From assembly GCA_905116865.2 (NCBI GenBank), contig CAJHNH020000806.1:280330-344329 (forward strand): DNA of 64,000 nt. The letters are read 5' to 3'. Under the pieces are notes generated by a model. The model was not told the origin of the DNA, did not search any database, and saw only the letters and a list, made by a program, of their open reading frames with translations. Origin of the DNA: Candidula unifasciata (lineage: Eukaryota > Mollusca > Gastropoda > Stylommatophora > Geomitridae). Below, in pieces: positions 39,425-51,353 of the stretch. The translations under genes and the position numbers were made by a program. The stretch's first letter is position 1. Each line of letters opens with the position of its first letter.

Positions 39425-42400
39425 TCACATTTGTAAAGCTTCTGTCACGTATTTGTCCTGTGTGTCTTCAGTTAAAAATGCACCACAATCACCATTCTTG
39501 TAAAGCTTCTCTCTAGCATGTTTTTTCTTGTGTCTCTTCATTCTGCTAGAATTAATAAAACAAGTACCACATACATCACACTTGTAAGGTTTCTCTCCTG
39601 TATGTATTCTCTTGTGTACTGTCAGATGGGTTCCTTGTGAAAAAGATGCATCACAATCATTGCATTTGTAAGGTCTCTCTCCTGTATGCATTCTCTTGTG
39701 TGTTTTCAAATGTCCAGCTCGAGAAAAAGATGCATCGCAAACAGTACACTTAAAAGGTCTCTCTCCAGTATGCAAATGTGTGTGTTTCTTCAGATTGCCA
39801 AACTGACTAAAATATTTGCCACAATCATCACACTTGTAAGGTTTCTCTCCCAAATGTGTCTTCTTGTGTGTTTTCAAAAGGGTAGCTAAAGAAAATGATT
39901 CACCACAATCATCACACTTGTACACTTTGTCTCCTGTATGTTTTTTCTTGTGGTACTTCATAGTGCTAACCTGTGCGAAAGATGCACCACAATCATCACA
40001 CTTGTAAGGTTTCTCCCCTGTATGTAATCTCTTGTGTCTCTTTAGACTGCCAGATTCAGTAAAATATCTACCACAATCATCACATTTGTAAGGTTTCTCT
40101 CCTGTATGTGTTCTCTTGTGGGTCTTTAGATTGCCAGCATTAGTGAAAAAGGCACCACAATCATCACACTCATAAGGTTTATTCCCTGTATGTGTTCTCC
40201 TGTGCTTCTTCAGGCTGATATTTTGCGAAAAACATGCACCACAGTCATCACACTTGTAAGGTTTCTCTCCTGTATGTGTTCTCTTGTGCATCTTCAGATA
40301 GGTATCTTGAGAAAAAGTTGCCCCACAATAATCACATTTGTAAGGTTTCTCTCCTGTATGTTTTCTCCTGTGTCTCTTCAGATGGGCCACTTGAGTATAC
40401 GATGCACCACAATCATCACAAATAAAAGGTCTTTCTCCTGTATGTGTTTTCTTGTGTTTATTCAGGTTGCTAGTTTGAGTAAATAAAGCACCACAATCAT
40501 CACACTTGTAAGGTTTCTCCCCTGTATGTGTTCTTTTGTGTAACTTCAGATGGCCAACTTCAATGAAAGATGCACCACAATCATCACATTTGTAAGCTCT
40601 CTCTCCTGTATGTGTTTTCTTGTGTCTCCTCAGACTTACAGCTTCAGAAAAAGTTGCACCACAATCATCACATTTGTAAGGCCTCTCTCCTGTATGTATT
40701 TTCATGTGTCTCCTCATATTTACAGCTTTAGAAAAAGTAGCACTACAAACAGTGCACCTGAAAGGCTTCTCCTCTGTATATATCCTCTTGTGTCCATTTA
40801 CCTGGCTATCTGCATTGGTAAGTGAATCACAAACATCTGACATGTTTGGTCTGACTTCTATTTTTACTTCTTTTTCATTTTGTAAATGAGAAATTTTATC
40901 TGTCAAAGATAATTCTGTGTTAATTCCAATCACAGAAGATTCATTCTCTAAAACATTACTCCAGTTCTTGTATGGCTGCAATGCTGCATCACTGCTCCTG
41001 GTCACCACATTACTTTCTCCTGTCATTTCCTGATCATTGCAACAACCTTCAATATCTACTATTGTGCACACTACCGGGCTCTTGCCCTCCTCACATGGTT
41101 CATCTGAAACTTCCATTTTCATAAAGTCCAGATTATCACTCATTATCTCCCCTGTTTGTGAATGTTCTGGAAGTGAAAGGGAAGAAACTCTTGGGGAGCA
41201 AGTAGGTATTTCTGAAACACACACAAAAAAAAACAGTATATATGGATTAAACACACTGAAGAAATACTAAAATACAGATAACATTTTATTGCATTACACA
41301 TGCGGTAACTGCATAAGAATTTCCAATAGTTGGTAACGTTGATTTTTAAGAACTGAATTCATAGCACCCGGGACATTCCCATAAGTGCTCCATCCCAATC
41401 TTTAGCAGCCAGCGAAGAGTAGCAACTTCGATGGTGCCAGTAGCAGTCCGTGTGTCCATCTTGCCATTCCTGTGAGTGAAGAAGGGTCAGCTTGATCCCC
41501 TCGTCACTCCCTGTGGCACCGTTCTCTTCAAAATGTGGTGATCTAAGTGCGATTCTGCACTGTTCGTTTCTCGCACAAGGATTTGACAACATCTAGCCTG
41601 TCATGCATCGGTATACCACTGAGTGGTGCAGGGACAGCCAGTGTGTCTGCCTGTTTGTTTCCCAACACACCTGCATGCCTGGAGAAAGTTATCTGCACAG
41701 AGCATACCTGTCTCCACCTTTGTCAACATACTTTGTGAGTCAATTACAATCACAACATATATGTGCAGTTGGTTCTCAAGATAACACTAAGGGTGCCAAT
41801 CAACTATTGCGACCCCTCCCCCCCCCCACCCCCCCCTTAAACTTCTGGCAACGCTGATTAAGCTAACATAAGGTACAGCAACTAACCACTCGTTACTGAA
41901 TTTACTTATTTAATAACTGACTTCACAGCACAATAGGTACAGACAGATAGACCACACTGATTGATCAACTTTATAGCATAATGGGTACAGATGGATAGAT
42001 CACAGTGACTGATCAATTAGTCTGTCCCCTCTGAGCTGCTACTTAAGGTCTACCATACAATTCTGAAATGTCAAAATCTTTTTAAGGGCAGCAGACCAAC
42101 AAGGTAAACCCCAGATAACCCCTTTCAACCCACAAAAAGGGCATCTGTAATGGTTACACCAGCCAGGGGTAGCCATCAGTCCTACAGGAGTATAACCACT
42201 GCAGCAAACAATTTTTGTCTCCATACTCTTGATATTTCTCCATGGGTATATGCTGACTTCTTCTGCCTTCTATCCCCCAGTGGGACATAGGACCTTAAAC
42301 ATCTCACAGCAAGTCGTTCTATCCTACACTATTTCATGCAGCTTTCTCCACCCCCCCCCCCCTCAATCTTTTTAACTTTACTCTCTAGCTCTCTTCTCTG

Positions 42401-44434
42401 TGCATGTTTTTTGTGTGTGTGTGTGTGTGTGTGCGTGCGTGTGTGTGTGTGTCTTACTTCATTTCTATGTCCCACTGGGTTCCACAACACAAAGAAAATA
42501 ATGAAGAAGAAGAGGATTATTTATTCCCTTTAAAAATAAACAACTTACCCTTACCTTGGTCTGGGTATGACTCTTCTACTTCAGGCTGTTCTATCTTGAT
42601 TCTCACTGGTAGGTTACTATCTATCAAGTCCGAAACTTGGTCCTCAATGTCCAGCTGTTTAGCAGAGCTGTCAACATGGTCAGTCTGAAAGGATTGAGTC
42701 AGATTGTTTAACTGTGACTCTCAACATCATCAAGTGCCTTGCCAGATGGTGTAGGCGTTCATGCATCTCCACAGATCTTGGTCTTTGGTGTTCTGGATCA
42801 ATTCCACTGATGATATTCCTCCATGTCACTGTCTTAAGCCATCCACCATCGTTTCTCTTGGTCTGCCTCTTCTACCAGTGATCTTTCCAGACATCACAAT
42901 ATTTTCCAGTGCTCCTTTTCTCATCATATGACCAAAAAACTTTGTCTCCTTCTCATAGCTGTATATAATGTTCTACTTTCATTAGCCATTTCCAGGCAAT
43001 CATTATTAGTTATTCTGGCAGTTCAAGGTATTCGCAACACATTTCTCAAGAACCACATCTCAGTTGCCTCCAAACTCTTCCTAATTTGACTGTGATTCTA
43101 CAGTCAAGTTTCGCTGCCACAGATCTCTCAAACTCTCCTGTAGTCCTGGCTGTGAACTGAGACTGTTCATCTATTCCTTGAGGTTATCCTCCCAGTTTTA
43201 CTGCTGTATACCTCTTATTCACTTACCTTCAACTTATATCTTGTGTCTATAAGAGTGTACTATGTTTCAAAGTGGTCAAAATATTTCCATCTCCTTTTCA
43301 ATTTGTTCAAAGACATTCTTTATCCCCAGTCTTTTCAGAGCTTCTATGTTTTAATACAACCAATTCTTCAGAAGCTTCAGTGTTAACAAATATAAAACAA
43401 TGAATGTAGTATATGTTTGGACAACATTTGCAATTATATACATATAAGTATGACAAAGGACAGTACAGAGCAGTATTTGCAACTTTTATAAGTGTTTGTG
43501 TGTGTGTAGGTAGGTAGGTATGTAGATATGGAATAGTCAAGCACAAAACTGTATTTGTTACTGTACAAAGTCAGACAATAAAATAATGGAGACAAAAACA
43601 TAAATTGTCTCCAGAACATTTTTTGGGGGGAGTGAAATTAATGGTCTCCCTTGATTCTATGCATCATACACAACTTCCACTAGAAAAAAAAGTGGGTTAC
43701 TTATCAAGATTGCAGTGGTCAATGTTGTGTTTTCTAACCGTCACTAATTATGCATATCGAGAATGGAATTTTTGTAGTGTTTACAGTTTGTGGGACGCAA
43801 AAGTAACAAAGAAAGTCATTTTTTTCCTCCCAGATTTTCACCGGCTCTACAGTTTCCTGCATCTGAGCTGAAACCATCTTGGAAATATGTTCAACAGGGT
43901 GTGGCGGATTTTATGGACTTGTCATAGATCATAGAAAAAGGTTGCCTGTTTGGATGGCATTTATGGATGGTGTTTTTTTAATGGCCATAATAAAAAAAGT
44001 ATCATTATTTAATTTTTTGACTATGCAACAATCAAATATGGAACACTCAAGTAAGGAACAATCAAGTATGGAACAATTAAGTACGCAAAAAATCAAGTAC
44101 GGAAAAATCAAGTAAGGAACAATCAAGCATGGAACAATCAAGTGAGGAACAACCAAGTATGGAACAATCAAGTAAAGAACAATCAAGAATGGAACAATCA
44201 AGAATGGAACAATCAAGCATGGAACAATCAAGTATGGAACTGTATTTGTGAGTGCATGGGACTCCAGAAACCTTCTTAGCATTATGACAAATATAAATAA
44301 AGACAAACTACAGATTTCAGCTTACATTAAGTGAACACACCACAAGATACAGGCCGTCAAATTTAAAAACTACTTACTTCACTTAGTGGCTCCATCTTTA
44401 TACCACTGCTTGGTGAAAAGCTGCAAGAGTCCAT
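39425..44434 (-). CDS. ZNF-D: C2H2 zinc-finger protein, three coding exons, 15 fingers, 657 aa
   Basis: Exons (minus): 44434-44378 (MDSCSFSPSSGIKMEPLSE, donor GTAAGT, phase 0), 42684-42555 (TDHVDSSAKQLDIEDQ.., LPVRIKIEQPEVEESYPDQ, acceptor TTTCAG, donor GTAAGG, phase 1) and 41211-39425 (acceptor GTTTCAG). The sum is 1974 nt, exactly 658 codons with stop. The start ATG is preceded by an acceptor-like TTATTCTCTAACTCCAG, so a 5' UTR exon is possible. Residues 1-210 are acidic with psi-K-x-E sites (IKMEP, IKIEQ, MKMEV, VKIEV). Fingers fill about 215-635 with TGEKP/TGERP linkers and intact C2H2 ligands; a sixteenth (YKNGDCGAF) is ruined. A nuclear DNA-binding role follows from the family; repression through SUMO is a guess from the motifs. 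Confidence 0.88.
41345..41790 (-). mobile_element. LINE RNase-H/C-terminal fragment in ZNF-D intron 2
   Basis: Minus strand: worn TDSQSMLTKVETG near 41730, HAGVLGNKQADTLAVPAPL near 41640, then DRLDVVKSLCEKRTVQN and the 3' end AACATTCCC.. shared with 7257-7745. Ends next to a C-rich run at 41818-41838. Confidence 0.75.
41800..42540. other. ZNF-D intron 2 sequence with low-complexity runs
   Basis: It has C-rich runs at 41818-41838 and 42350-42363 and a (GT)n microsatellite at 42409-42454. A near-duplicate of TAGCATAATGGGTACAGA.. occurs at 41930-42010. No gene. Confidence 0.6.
42722..43240 (-). mobile_element. RTE-type LINE C-terminal copy in ZNF-D intron 1
   Basis: Minus strand reads MMRKGALENIVMSGKITG-type coding, LRQWHGGISSVELIQNTKD and RDLWRCMNAYTIWQGT near 42740, with older RT-connection sequence up to about 43180. 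Its duplicate is at 62690-63230. Confidence 0.75.
43340..43380. other. Empty site of the SINE C insertion seen at 63304
   Basis: TTTTAATACAACCAATTCTT at 43349 is uninterrupted here, whereas the duplicate copy carries 287 bp of SINE between two AATACAACCAG copies. Confidence 0.9.
43496..43525 (+). repeat. (GT)n-(GTAG)n microsatellite
   Basis: Three GTAG units here against five in the duplicate at 63736-63775. Confidence 0.85.
44028..44238 (+). repeat. 15-bp minisatellite, about 14 copies, in ZNF-D intron 1
   Basis: Unit ATGGAACAATCAAGT with small changes. Because 15 is a multiple of three, a spurious five-residue repeat frame (LIVPY) appears on the minus strand at 43929-44306. Confidence 0.9.
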
Positions 44435-44754
44435 GCTTTCTGGAGTTAGAGAATAAACAAAATGGAGTCAGAGCTTGCCTATTGTAACCTGTTTAGGAGA
44501 TGTACAGTTAATGCAACTGGCTGAGTTCACGCCTGCGCAAACATTCAGGAGATCAGAATATTATTAAATTAAATAAGTATAACATTGAGAGGTGTTTTCC
44601 TTTGTGCTAAATGGCTTTTTTTTTTCAAGCCAAGATGACATCAGATTTTCTCATAAGCAACAGCGGTAAAGCTCATGTGTCCAGGCATGAGTCACCCGAT
44701 ACGTGTGTGTTTTATGCCCTAGAGGATGTATTCAATTTAATGCTCTGTCCCCCT

Positions 44755-44985
44755 ATGTGTTTCGGCGTCTGTGGCTTAGGCATTGTGAACGCGCTTCATA
44801 ATGCCGGGTTCGATCCCAGCTGCTGGGCTTCCCCGTCGCATTGGTTTCAACAGTGGTATTGAGAAGTTGACCATCCAGAAAGCAATGGCAAACTACTGGA
44901 CATAAAGTCCAGGGAAATACATTGGGAAAATGACGGATGTAAGAAGTCCCTGGGTATCTACATACATGAGCACTTTAACAGATGT
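44755..44985 (+). repeat. SINE family B copy upstream of ZNF-D
   Basis: TCGGCGTCTGTGGCTTAGGC and GCCGGGTTCGATCCCAGC give good A and B boxes. The body is GGTTTCAACAGTGGTATTGA and CAAACTACTGGAC. Confidence 0.8.
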
Positions 44986-45067
44986 TCCCCTGTCTTTACT
45001 GCATTTCAAAACTGTAAAGCCAAAGAGGAGCAAGAAGAGATGACGCAGCAATAATGATAGAATGTAA

Positions 45068-45160
45068 CAGTGGTTTTCAACCTGGGGAACATGACCCCTA
45101 GGGGTGCACAAGGAAGTTTCAAGAGGTTTTCAAGCAATTTTGAAACTGTATTTCTGCTTG
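45068..45160 (+). repeat. Possible hAT-Charlie-like terminal sequence
   Basis: ACAGTGGTTTTCAACCTGGG then GAACATGACCCCTAGGGGTG resembles the CAGTGGTTCTCAACC terminus of Charlie-type hAT elements. The expected partner (GTTGAGAACCACTG) is at best GTTGAGAATCATG at 45467, with no matching 8-bp flanks. Confidence 0.35.
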
Positions 45161-46500
45161 TAATAATTTGATAAACTTACATTTGTTACTGTTAAATTAT
45201 AAATTGAATATTTTACAAACCATTTAAAAAACAAAAAGCTATAGAAAAAAATGGATGCAGCTGGAAAAACAAAAAAATGAAAATGAAAAAAACAAATATG
45301 GTACATACACCAATTAAGTCAAGCCTGCTATAATAATATAACCCTTGTAATGATGTTGGAAACCCTGTGAGGTCAGAAGGAATTCCCCAAAAGGACGTGT
45401 TAGGCCACTAAAAAATTAATTAGGGAAAAAATGTGGAAAACGGGATTTCATGTGAGAAACCTATGATTGTTGAGAATCATGTTATGAGAAAGGAAACAAG
45501 TCAAGGTGCTAGAGAAGAAAGAGGCATTCTGTGTGAGTCAGTGATTGCAAGTGAACAGTTGAATCAAGTGATTGTTTTGTGTGAATCTGAATAGTTGACA
45601 CTGGAGGCGAATATCTGGTGCAGAGAGAAAAATGGCCAATCACATGAGGAAAGCCTGTTGGTGAATGAAAGGAAAGGAACTGTTGGTTATATTTCAGGAA
45701 CAAAAGACAGCCAGGAATGATAGATTCAAGCGGAAACCAGGTAATACAGTTTAACAATGTTATTAGCATCAGAATCCACATGTGTAATCAGACTGACTGT
45801 CAGGACGATGGATGATAGCGACCACACTGACAAGTGTGAGCAACCAACAGTAAACATCTTTGTGCAAATTCGAAGTGTCTTCATAATGTGTCGTTGATAC
45901 TAACATTTGCAGCTGGTATAACACTGTAGCTAGACAAGGGAGTCACTGCAATACTAATACTAATCATAATCAATAATTTGGGTACAATAATCTTATGTCA
46001 CCCTAAACAAATGAAACCCTGGAATCCGCAGTCCAGTCCACTATTCTAGGGGTGTTGTGAGTTGGGTTGTTGTCAGCATTTTTTACATCATCATTCTCAG
46101 TGCCTGAGTGTTTTGGTTGGCCTTTTTGGAAGCGGTGCTTGCTCTTACTTCATGACTTTGCCATAAATTTCCTTGACCTGTCAGCACTGGTGCATGTGAA
46201 ACAGAGAGTTGTTTACTTGTCTGCAGCAGCATGGCCTCTTGCATTCATTCAGATGCTGTTCCAAGAATCATCTCATGGCGCAGTCACTGACTGGGAGTCT
46301 CGATTGTTGGAGATGCCGGCATCGCATGTGGTCGCAAGGCCTCACGTCTGACTGCCTTACAGACTGGTCATTCTTTTTGTGTGCTGCTGGTCTCAAGAGT
46401 TGATCAGCGTTTTATTTTGCCAGTTTGAGTTTGGGATGTCAGTGCTAGCAACTGCTAACTGGAGCAATTACTTATGGGAGGTTTTGCTGGCCCGTCCTTT
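45161..46500. other. Intergenic upstream of ZNF-D, no recognised gene
   Basis: Several short frames only; nothing splice-linked or family-like. It might hold ZNF-D 5' UTR exons and promoter, but none can be pinpointed. Confidence 0.35.
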
Positions 46501-46550
46501 TCCCAAGATTCCCCTTTTACCACCCCCCCCCCCCCCCCCCATCTATACCC

Positions 46551-47035
46551 TAACAGGACCTCAGTCGTGTGTAAAATGCGGACTTCCTCTGATGAACACA
46601 TCGCGGCAAAACTAGGATTACTGTCCACTGACAATTTTGAGAAATGCAACAATACACACGATAAAAGTGAAATGACGGGGAGACCACACACTCTGACACA
46701 GGTTAGCGATAGTGTTCCTCCAATTAACCTTAGAGTATCCCCCGCGCCGGGGGGCTTAAATAGATGGCTGGGACTCACGAGCAGCAGCTACAGCATCTCC
46801 TGCAACTTCCTCCAATTTATTTGCTCGTGAGTCTCGGGGATACTGTTGTTGGTGCGGCATAGTCGCAGAAACAGCTCCGTAATTAACATATCCAATATGA
46901 TATCGCTGAGACCCTGTTAGAGTATTTGTTTGCCCCCAATAATATTGGCACGTTATTAGGAGACAATCCTAGTTTTGCCGCAATTTGTTCCTTGGCAGGC
47001 ACTCCACATTTTAACACACGACTGGGGCCCTGTTA
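46551..47035. repeat. Composite inverted repeat with a nested hairpin
   Basis: The outer arms are CCTAACAGGACCTCAGTCGT..GCGGCAAAACTAGGATTA at 46551-46625 and its inverse at about 46950-47035. The inner arms GAGTATCCCC..GGACTCACGAGCA (46733-46787) and TGCTCGTGAGTC..GGGGATACT (46821-46845) form a second palindrome. A C18 run precedes it at 46519. It could be a decayed foldback/MITE. Confidence 0.7.
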
Positions 47036-47795
47036 ATGCTGAACACTAGCGACTACGGTGTTCAGCAATTTGCGGTCTTTTCGGGAATTTCCGTTACCCA
47101 GTAACCGTTCAAAACTTGTTTGGGAAATGTCGGCTGGTTTTGGGATGGGTCCTAATCTCTTATGAAATTTTGCGATTGGTGTGATTTTGGCCAGTTATAA
47201 ATAGCTGAAAACGGCGGGAACGAACCCGATTAACAGCACATGTCTATGACAGCCTGACGTGTTGTTTTTCTGTTACATCAGTTTGATTGAAAATAGCAGT
47301 AAGTATTCAAGGTTGGCTTTAGGCTTTAACATTACTGGACATGGTAATGCTAGTTATAATTGAATTCTCCGCCCAATTTTGCATTTGTAGATAAAATTTC
47401 TTTCTTATGTATGGCTTAGTTGATTTACAGTAGACATTTTTTCAGGCAATCGCTATTACGGCTGTGTCTAAACAAAATTGTCTGCCATCTTGTCTTGTGA
47501 CTTATTGACCTTTAAACCATAACAGTTCTTAAATAATTCCTGTTTCTGGGAAGTGAGTTTTTTTAACAGCTGTTTGTTTACATCTCATTTCCACAAAATC
47601 CTAGATATCTCGGCTTAGAATTGACATACAAGTATAAAGAAGGTACCGTTGGAAAGAGATTGTTTACAGCTATCTAACTGTGCTGGTTTTATTGGTATGG
47701 GAGCATTTTTAAAATTTGACTAAAGTACCTACGAACACAATACTCGATTAAGTTGAACTTAATAATATAATATTTAATATCATTAATCATTAACT
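47036..47795. other. Unassigned sequence with a TATA-like motif
   Basis: AGTTATAAATAGCTG at about 47194 resembles a TATA box and is followed about 110 bp later by GCAGTAAGTATT, a possible donor. No coding exon was identified. The match to 34080 (CTCGGCTTAGAATTGACATA) suggests part is repetitive. Confidence 0.35.
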
Positions 47796-47799
47796 CGAT

Positions 47800-47880
47800 T
47801 CAATACCCACCTAGTGCCGATGGTCTGTAGAAATATGGGCGCTCTTCCCATATGCCTAAAAGTCGTGAAAATAGATCTAT
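47800..47880 (+). repeat. SINE family A 3' fragment
   Basis: CACCTAGTGCCGATGGTCTG then TAGAAATATGGGCGCTCTTC matches the family A 3' end. Confidence 0.65.
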
Positions 47881-48014
47881 ACTTATGAATCAATCATTAT
47901 TTATCATTAACAAACTGAGTTTGACACTCAAATGTACACCATAAAACAACAGGGCAATTATACAAATCACCAAGCAGCCATATTTGACATTTCCTCTGAA
48001 GACTGAAGAGTAGA

Positions 48015-50342
48015 CAGTGTTGCCACTTTTCTTTGACAAAAAATATCCAAAACGGTGTCAAAAAATATCTAAAAAGATCTAAATCTGCGTGGAAAAGATC
48101 TAGACAAAACATCCAAATTGAAAAAGTCAAAAATTACATAGCTTTTGTTATGACTTACCCTACATAATTATGTCCCCACCTTCACTGATGTCTGCCTCAC
48201 AAGATCCACAGGATAAACTTAGCTTGGATAATGAAGTTGAAGCTTCAGATCCAAAATGACCCTGGTATGCTTTAGCTGTTCAAATTTCTTTATAAGTGGA
48301 ACAGTAGGCTTATTTCTCTAGTCTCATCAGGCCGAATTTTAATGGCACGATAGCATTTAAGAGGTCAAATTTCATCCTGTTTTTCAGGTTATATTTGATA
48401 TAATTCCTAGCACTGAAAACTCTTTCTACGTCAGCATTTGAGTGGGGTAGTATCATGGTAGACATGGCACTTTAAAGAGCTTACAGAATGGACTTGTTGA
48501 GGCATCTTTAAATTGTCTCTCTTCACTCCAAAACGCTTTAGTTTCTGTTTTGTTTGTCCATTCAGCTAACTTTATTTTGGTTAACTGATATTCTGCTTCC
48601 GCGACACTATTATCAGTAGCCCCTAAAAATTTCATAACTTTAGAATATTTAGGTATGTCCTTTATTGGCTGAAGTATGTTGCTCACAGAAAAAAAGTGAA
48701 ATATTTTTTCAAAACATCTAGATTTTCAGGAAGTCTCTGCTTCAATTGCTTCAATAATGAGATAAGGAAATCTTGACAGTGTTCTCTTAAGTTGTTCTCT
48801 TCATTCTCTGTTAACAGTCCTTTTGTTTTTAAATCATCAATTTTTGATTCGATTTAATATCCAAGGTGTGGCTTAGGAGCCAAATAGCTCTCTATAGTGC
48901 AAGTGAGCAAATCAGCTTTAGAAGTTGGCAACACCAGTCTTTTACCGAGTGAAATAGCAAGGTGAGATCATCAAGGAATTTAACTTTATCAACGAGTTTA
49001 GATTCGGACAGTTTATTAACCTTTTGCCCTTCCATTAGAATAGGTTATAAAAAGAGAATGAATGACAAATTATTTTATCACTGTACATTCCATATAGTAT
49101 TTCAGCTGTGTAGCACTTTTCACTTTGTCTTGTTATTTCAAAGTGTGTCTTCAACTTCAGCCATTGCTTCATAATTCTTTTAACAGCTGGTTAAATTGAT
49201 AACCATCTATTTTTGCAATCTGACAGAATTTTCGGTGGTGTGGAACCATCATTCAAGGCTGTATATAATGAATTGAATTGCTGTTGTCTGACAAATGATT
49301 TGGAAAACCAGTAGAGTGTTTCAGCAATAAGGTATTCCAAATTCCTTGGTAAATATTTAGATGAAGCATGTGATAATGCTAGCTGCAATGAATGACGCAT
49401 ACATTTTATAAGTATTGATGGATTAGCTTCCTTCAACTTGGCATAAATGCCATTGTTTATACCAACCATCACTGAGACATTATCAGTACCAATTACAGCC
49501 AAATTCTTCAAGCCTAACTGTTTGCTGATTAAAAGGTCCTTCAGTTCCTAAACTATACTTTCTACACCACACTTTTCAAATTGAACTAGTCCAAGATTTT
49601 TTACAAATCGATCAAATGGTCATAGTTTGAAATTGCGCAGTGACAAATTAAAAACATTGCGACTGATACTTCAACTTTTGATGATTCATTTATCACTATA
49701 GTTCTGAAAACAGATGTCAGCGGTGTAATATCTTTAAATGAAACTGCAGTTTTATGCTTTTTTAGTCTCTGCATGACTCTTTGAGTTTTGTATTTTCGCT
49801 TTAATTTCACACTTACAGAACTTACAACAAGCTTTGGTCATATCCCCGGTTTTTAATTTTGTCATCATGCACCCACTCTTTCCAATTTTTTTGCTCATAC
49901 TTTACTTTTGGCATGTTGAAAGGTTTTTCAAAGTGAAAGCCACATAAGAAGGTGAGCAATTATTTTTTTTAAACACATGAAAAAGAAACGCAAAGTCAGC
50001 ACAGTCAGGATACGGTTGAAACAAAGTTAGTATGATTTACGCGCGTTTTTATTAATCAGTACCTGGGCTGCCAGATATTTGTGCGTGGACCCCAGTGAGA
50101 GTTCAAAGTTCAAGTAATGGCAGTTATCACAATGTACGTGCCAGACCAAAACAAAAATGTTGTAGTAAATATTTTACACAGTAATTATTAAACTGACAAT
50201 GAAAGAAAAAAAATCTATAAAATATCTAACTCCATATGAAAATATCTAGAAAAATATTTAGGATCTAAACGTCAAAAACAGTATCTAAATGCAATGAAAA
50301 AGATCTAAATTTGGATATAAAAGATCCAAAGTGGCAACACTG
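48015..50342 (-). mobile_element. hAT transposon copy 2, 2328 bp, perfect 8-bp TSD
   Basis: The ends are CAGTGTTGCCACTTTTC and AAAGTGGCAACACTG, flanked by identical AGAGTAGA octamers (48007-48014 and 50343-50350). The sequence is nearly the same as copy 1 without its insert. The close similarity and intact flanks suggest movement not long ago, mobilised in trans because both transposase genes are broken. Confidence 0.96.
48453..49870 (-). pseudogene. hAT transposase in copy 2, fragmented
   Basis: The same blocks as copy 1: KVEVSVAMFLICHCAISNYD (49601-49810), LAVIGTDNVSVMVGINNGIY and CKNRWLSI (49511-49191), and the C-terminal DKP..YSKVMKFLGATDNS-type region (48686-48453). Here a shift near 48475 cuts off the ADVERIFSARN dimerisation helix, which lies in another frame at about 48470-48350. 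Confidence 0.88.
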
Positions 50343-50469
50343 AGAGTAGACGAGGACGAGGCTACTACAATTTAGCAATCTCTAAAGTTGCTAAAATTAG
50401 GCCACTTTTATGACGTAAATAAGGGTGACTGCAGTCGAGCTGGCTGGTACGGTACACGTTTCGTCCTTT

Positions 50470-50682
50470 TTAGGACGAAATTTTTTTTTATTTGAAGCCC
50501 TACCCTGGCTTTTGCCAGGGGCCGCAATATAGGGAGGCCATAAATATGGCCAACTGTCTAAACGCGGTTTCTGGGACCTCTCCATGGCGATCCTCATCCA
50601 CAAGCTGGCACTTTGTGTCATCTGGTGTTTATCGCTTGTGTGATGTCCTAGTGGGGTAAAAAGTCAGTCAGTCAGTCAGCTG
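50470..50682 (+). repeat. Family D copy with (GTCA)n tail
   Basis: GAAGCCCTACCCTGGCTTTT, GCGGTTTCTGGGACCTCT and TCACTGTGTCAT-type landmarks. It ends in four GTCA repeats. Confidence 0.75.
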
Positions 50683-51068
50683 GGCGAAACGTTCGGTTGT
50701 GTTTGTGTGCGACTCTTCCATTCCACCCCTTTGAACTTTTTAAACCACATTTTGTTATATTGTACTTTTATAACCACCTGTTTCTACTAGGCTTTTATAT
50801 GACCCGAATAGTTCCCAAACGATCAAATAATTGAGCGTCTCCGCAAAAATGGTTAGCTGCAACATGATATATCTTTCGCCGTTTATTGAACAGTTTCTCC
50901 CTGGTTGTATTAATGTCTACTCTTGCTGACCTGTCTTCAACTTGTCAGACCAGTATCATCACCATCCAGTGCCGTGCCGATAAGAGTAGGCTGTCATGTC
51001 TAGCCGTCTCACACATCACCAGAGTGGCAAACATCACTGCAGAGGTGCCAGACAGTTAGCATCCTTTA
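50683..51068. other. Intergenic, nothing recognised
   Basis: No gene or repeat relation noticed. Confidence 0.4.
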
Positions 51069-51101
51069 GCTGTTTTTTTTGGGGGGGGGGGGGGGGGGGG
51101 G
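51069..51101 (+). repeat. Poly-G tract followed by CTGGCTACCTT repeats
   Basis: A run of more than 20 G. From 51110 to 51270 the motif TTTTCTGGCTACCTTCTGGC recurs irregularly. Confidence 0.85.
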
Positions 51102-51353
51102 GCGTTTTTCTGCCGTCTAGCGGCTATCTTTTAGCATTTTTCTGGGTACCTTCTGGTCTTAGCATTTTTCTCCTACTTTCTGGCTACCATTTGGCTTTTC
51201 TGGCTACCTTCTGACATTTTCTGGCCTTATACTGGCATTTATTTATTTTCCTAGCTACCTTCTGGCGTTTCTGTTCCTTCTTTAAGCAGAGGATAATACA
51301 GTGTTGCATCTCTCACTCTGCAGAGTTAAGTTGAGTCAAGAACTGACATAACA

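Noticed and set aside
39425..41254. ZNF-D as a single-exon 609-codon gene starting at 41254
   Set aside because: The first 14 codons lie in the intron before a clear GTTTCAG acceptor, and upstream exons join in phase to give exactly 658 codons.
43929..44306. Hydrophobic repeat protein (LIVPY repeats) on the minus strand
   Set aside because: Frame forced by the 15-bp minisatellite in a ZNF-D intron.
45068..45482. Complete non-autonomous hAT-Charlie element
   Set aside because: Only the left terminus is convincing; the right end is poor and the 8-bp flanks do not match.
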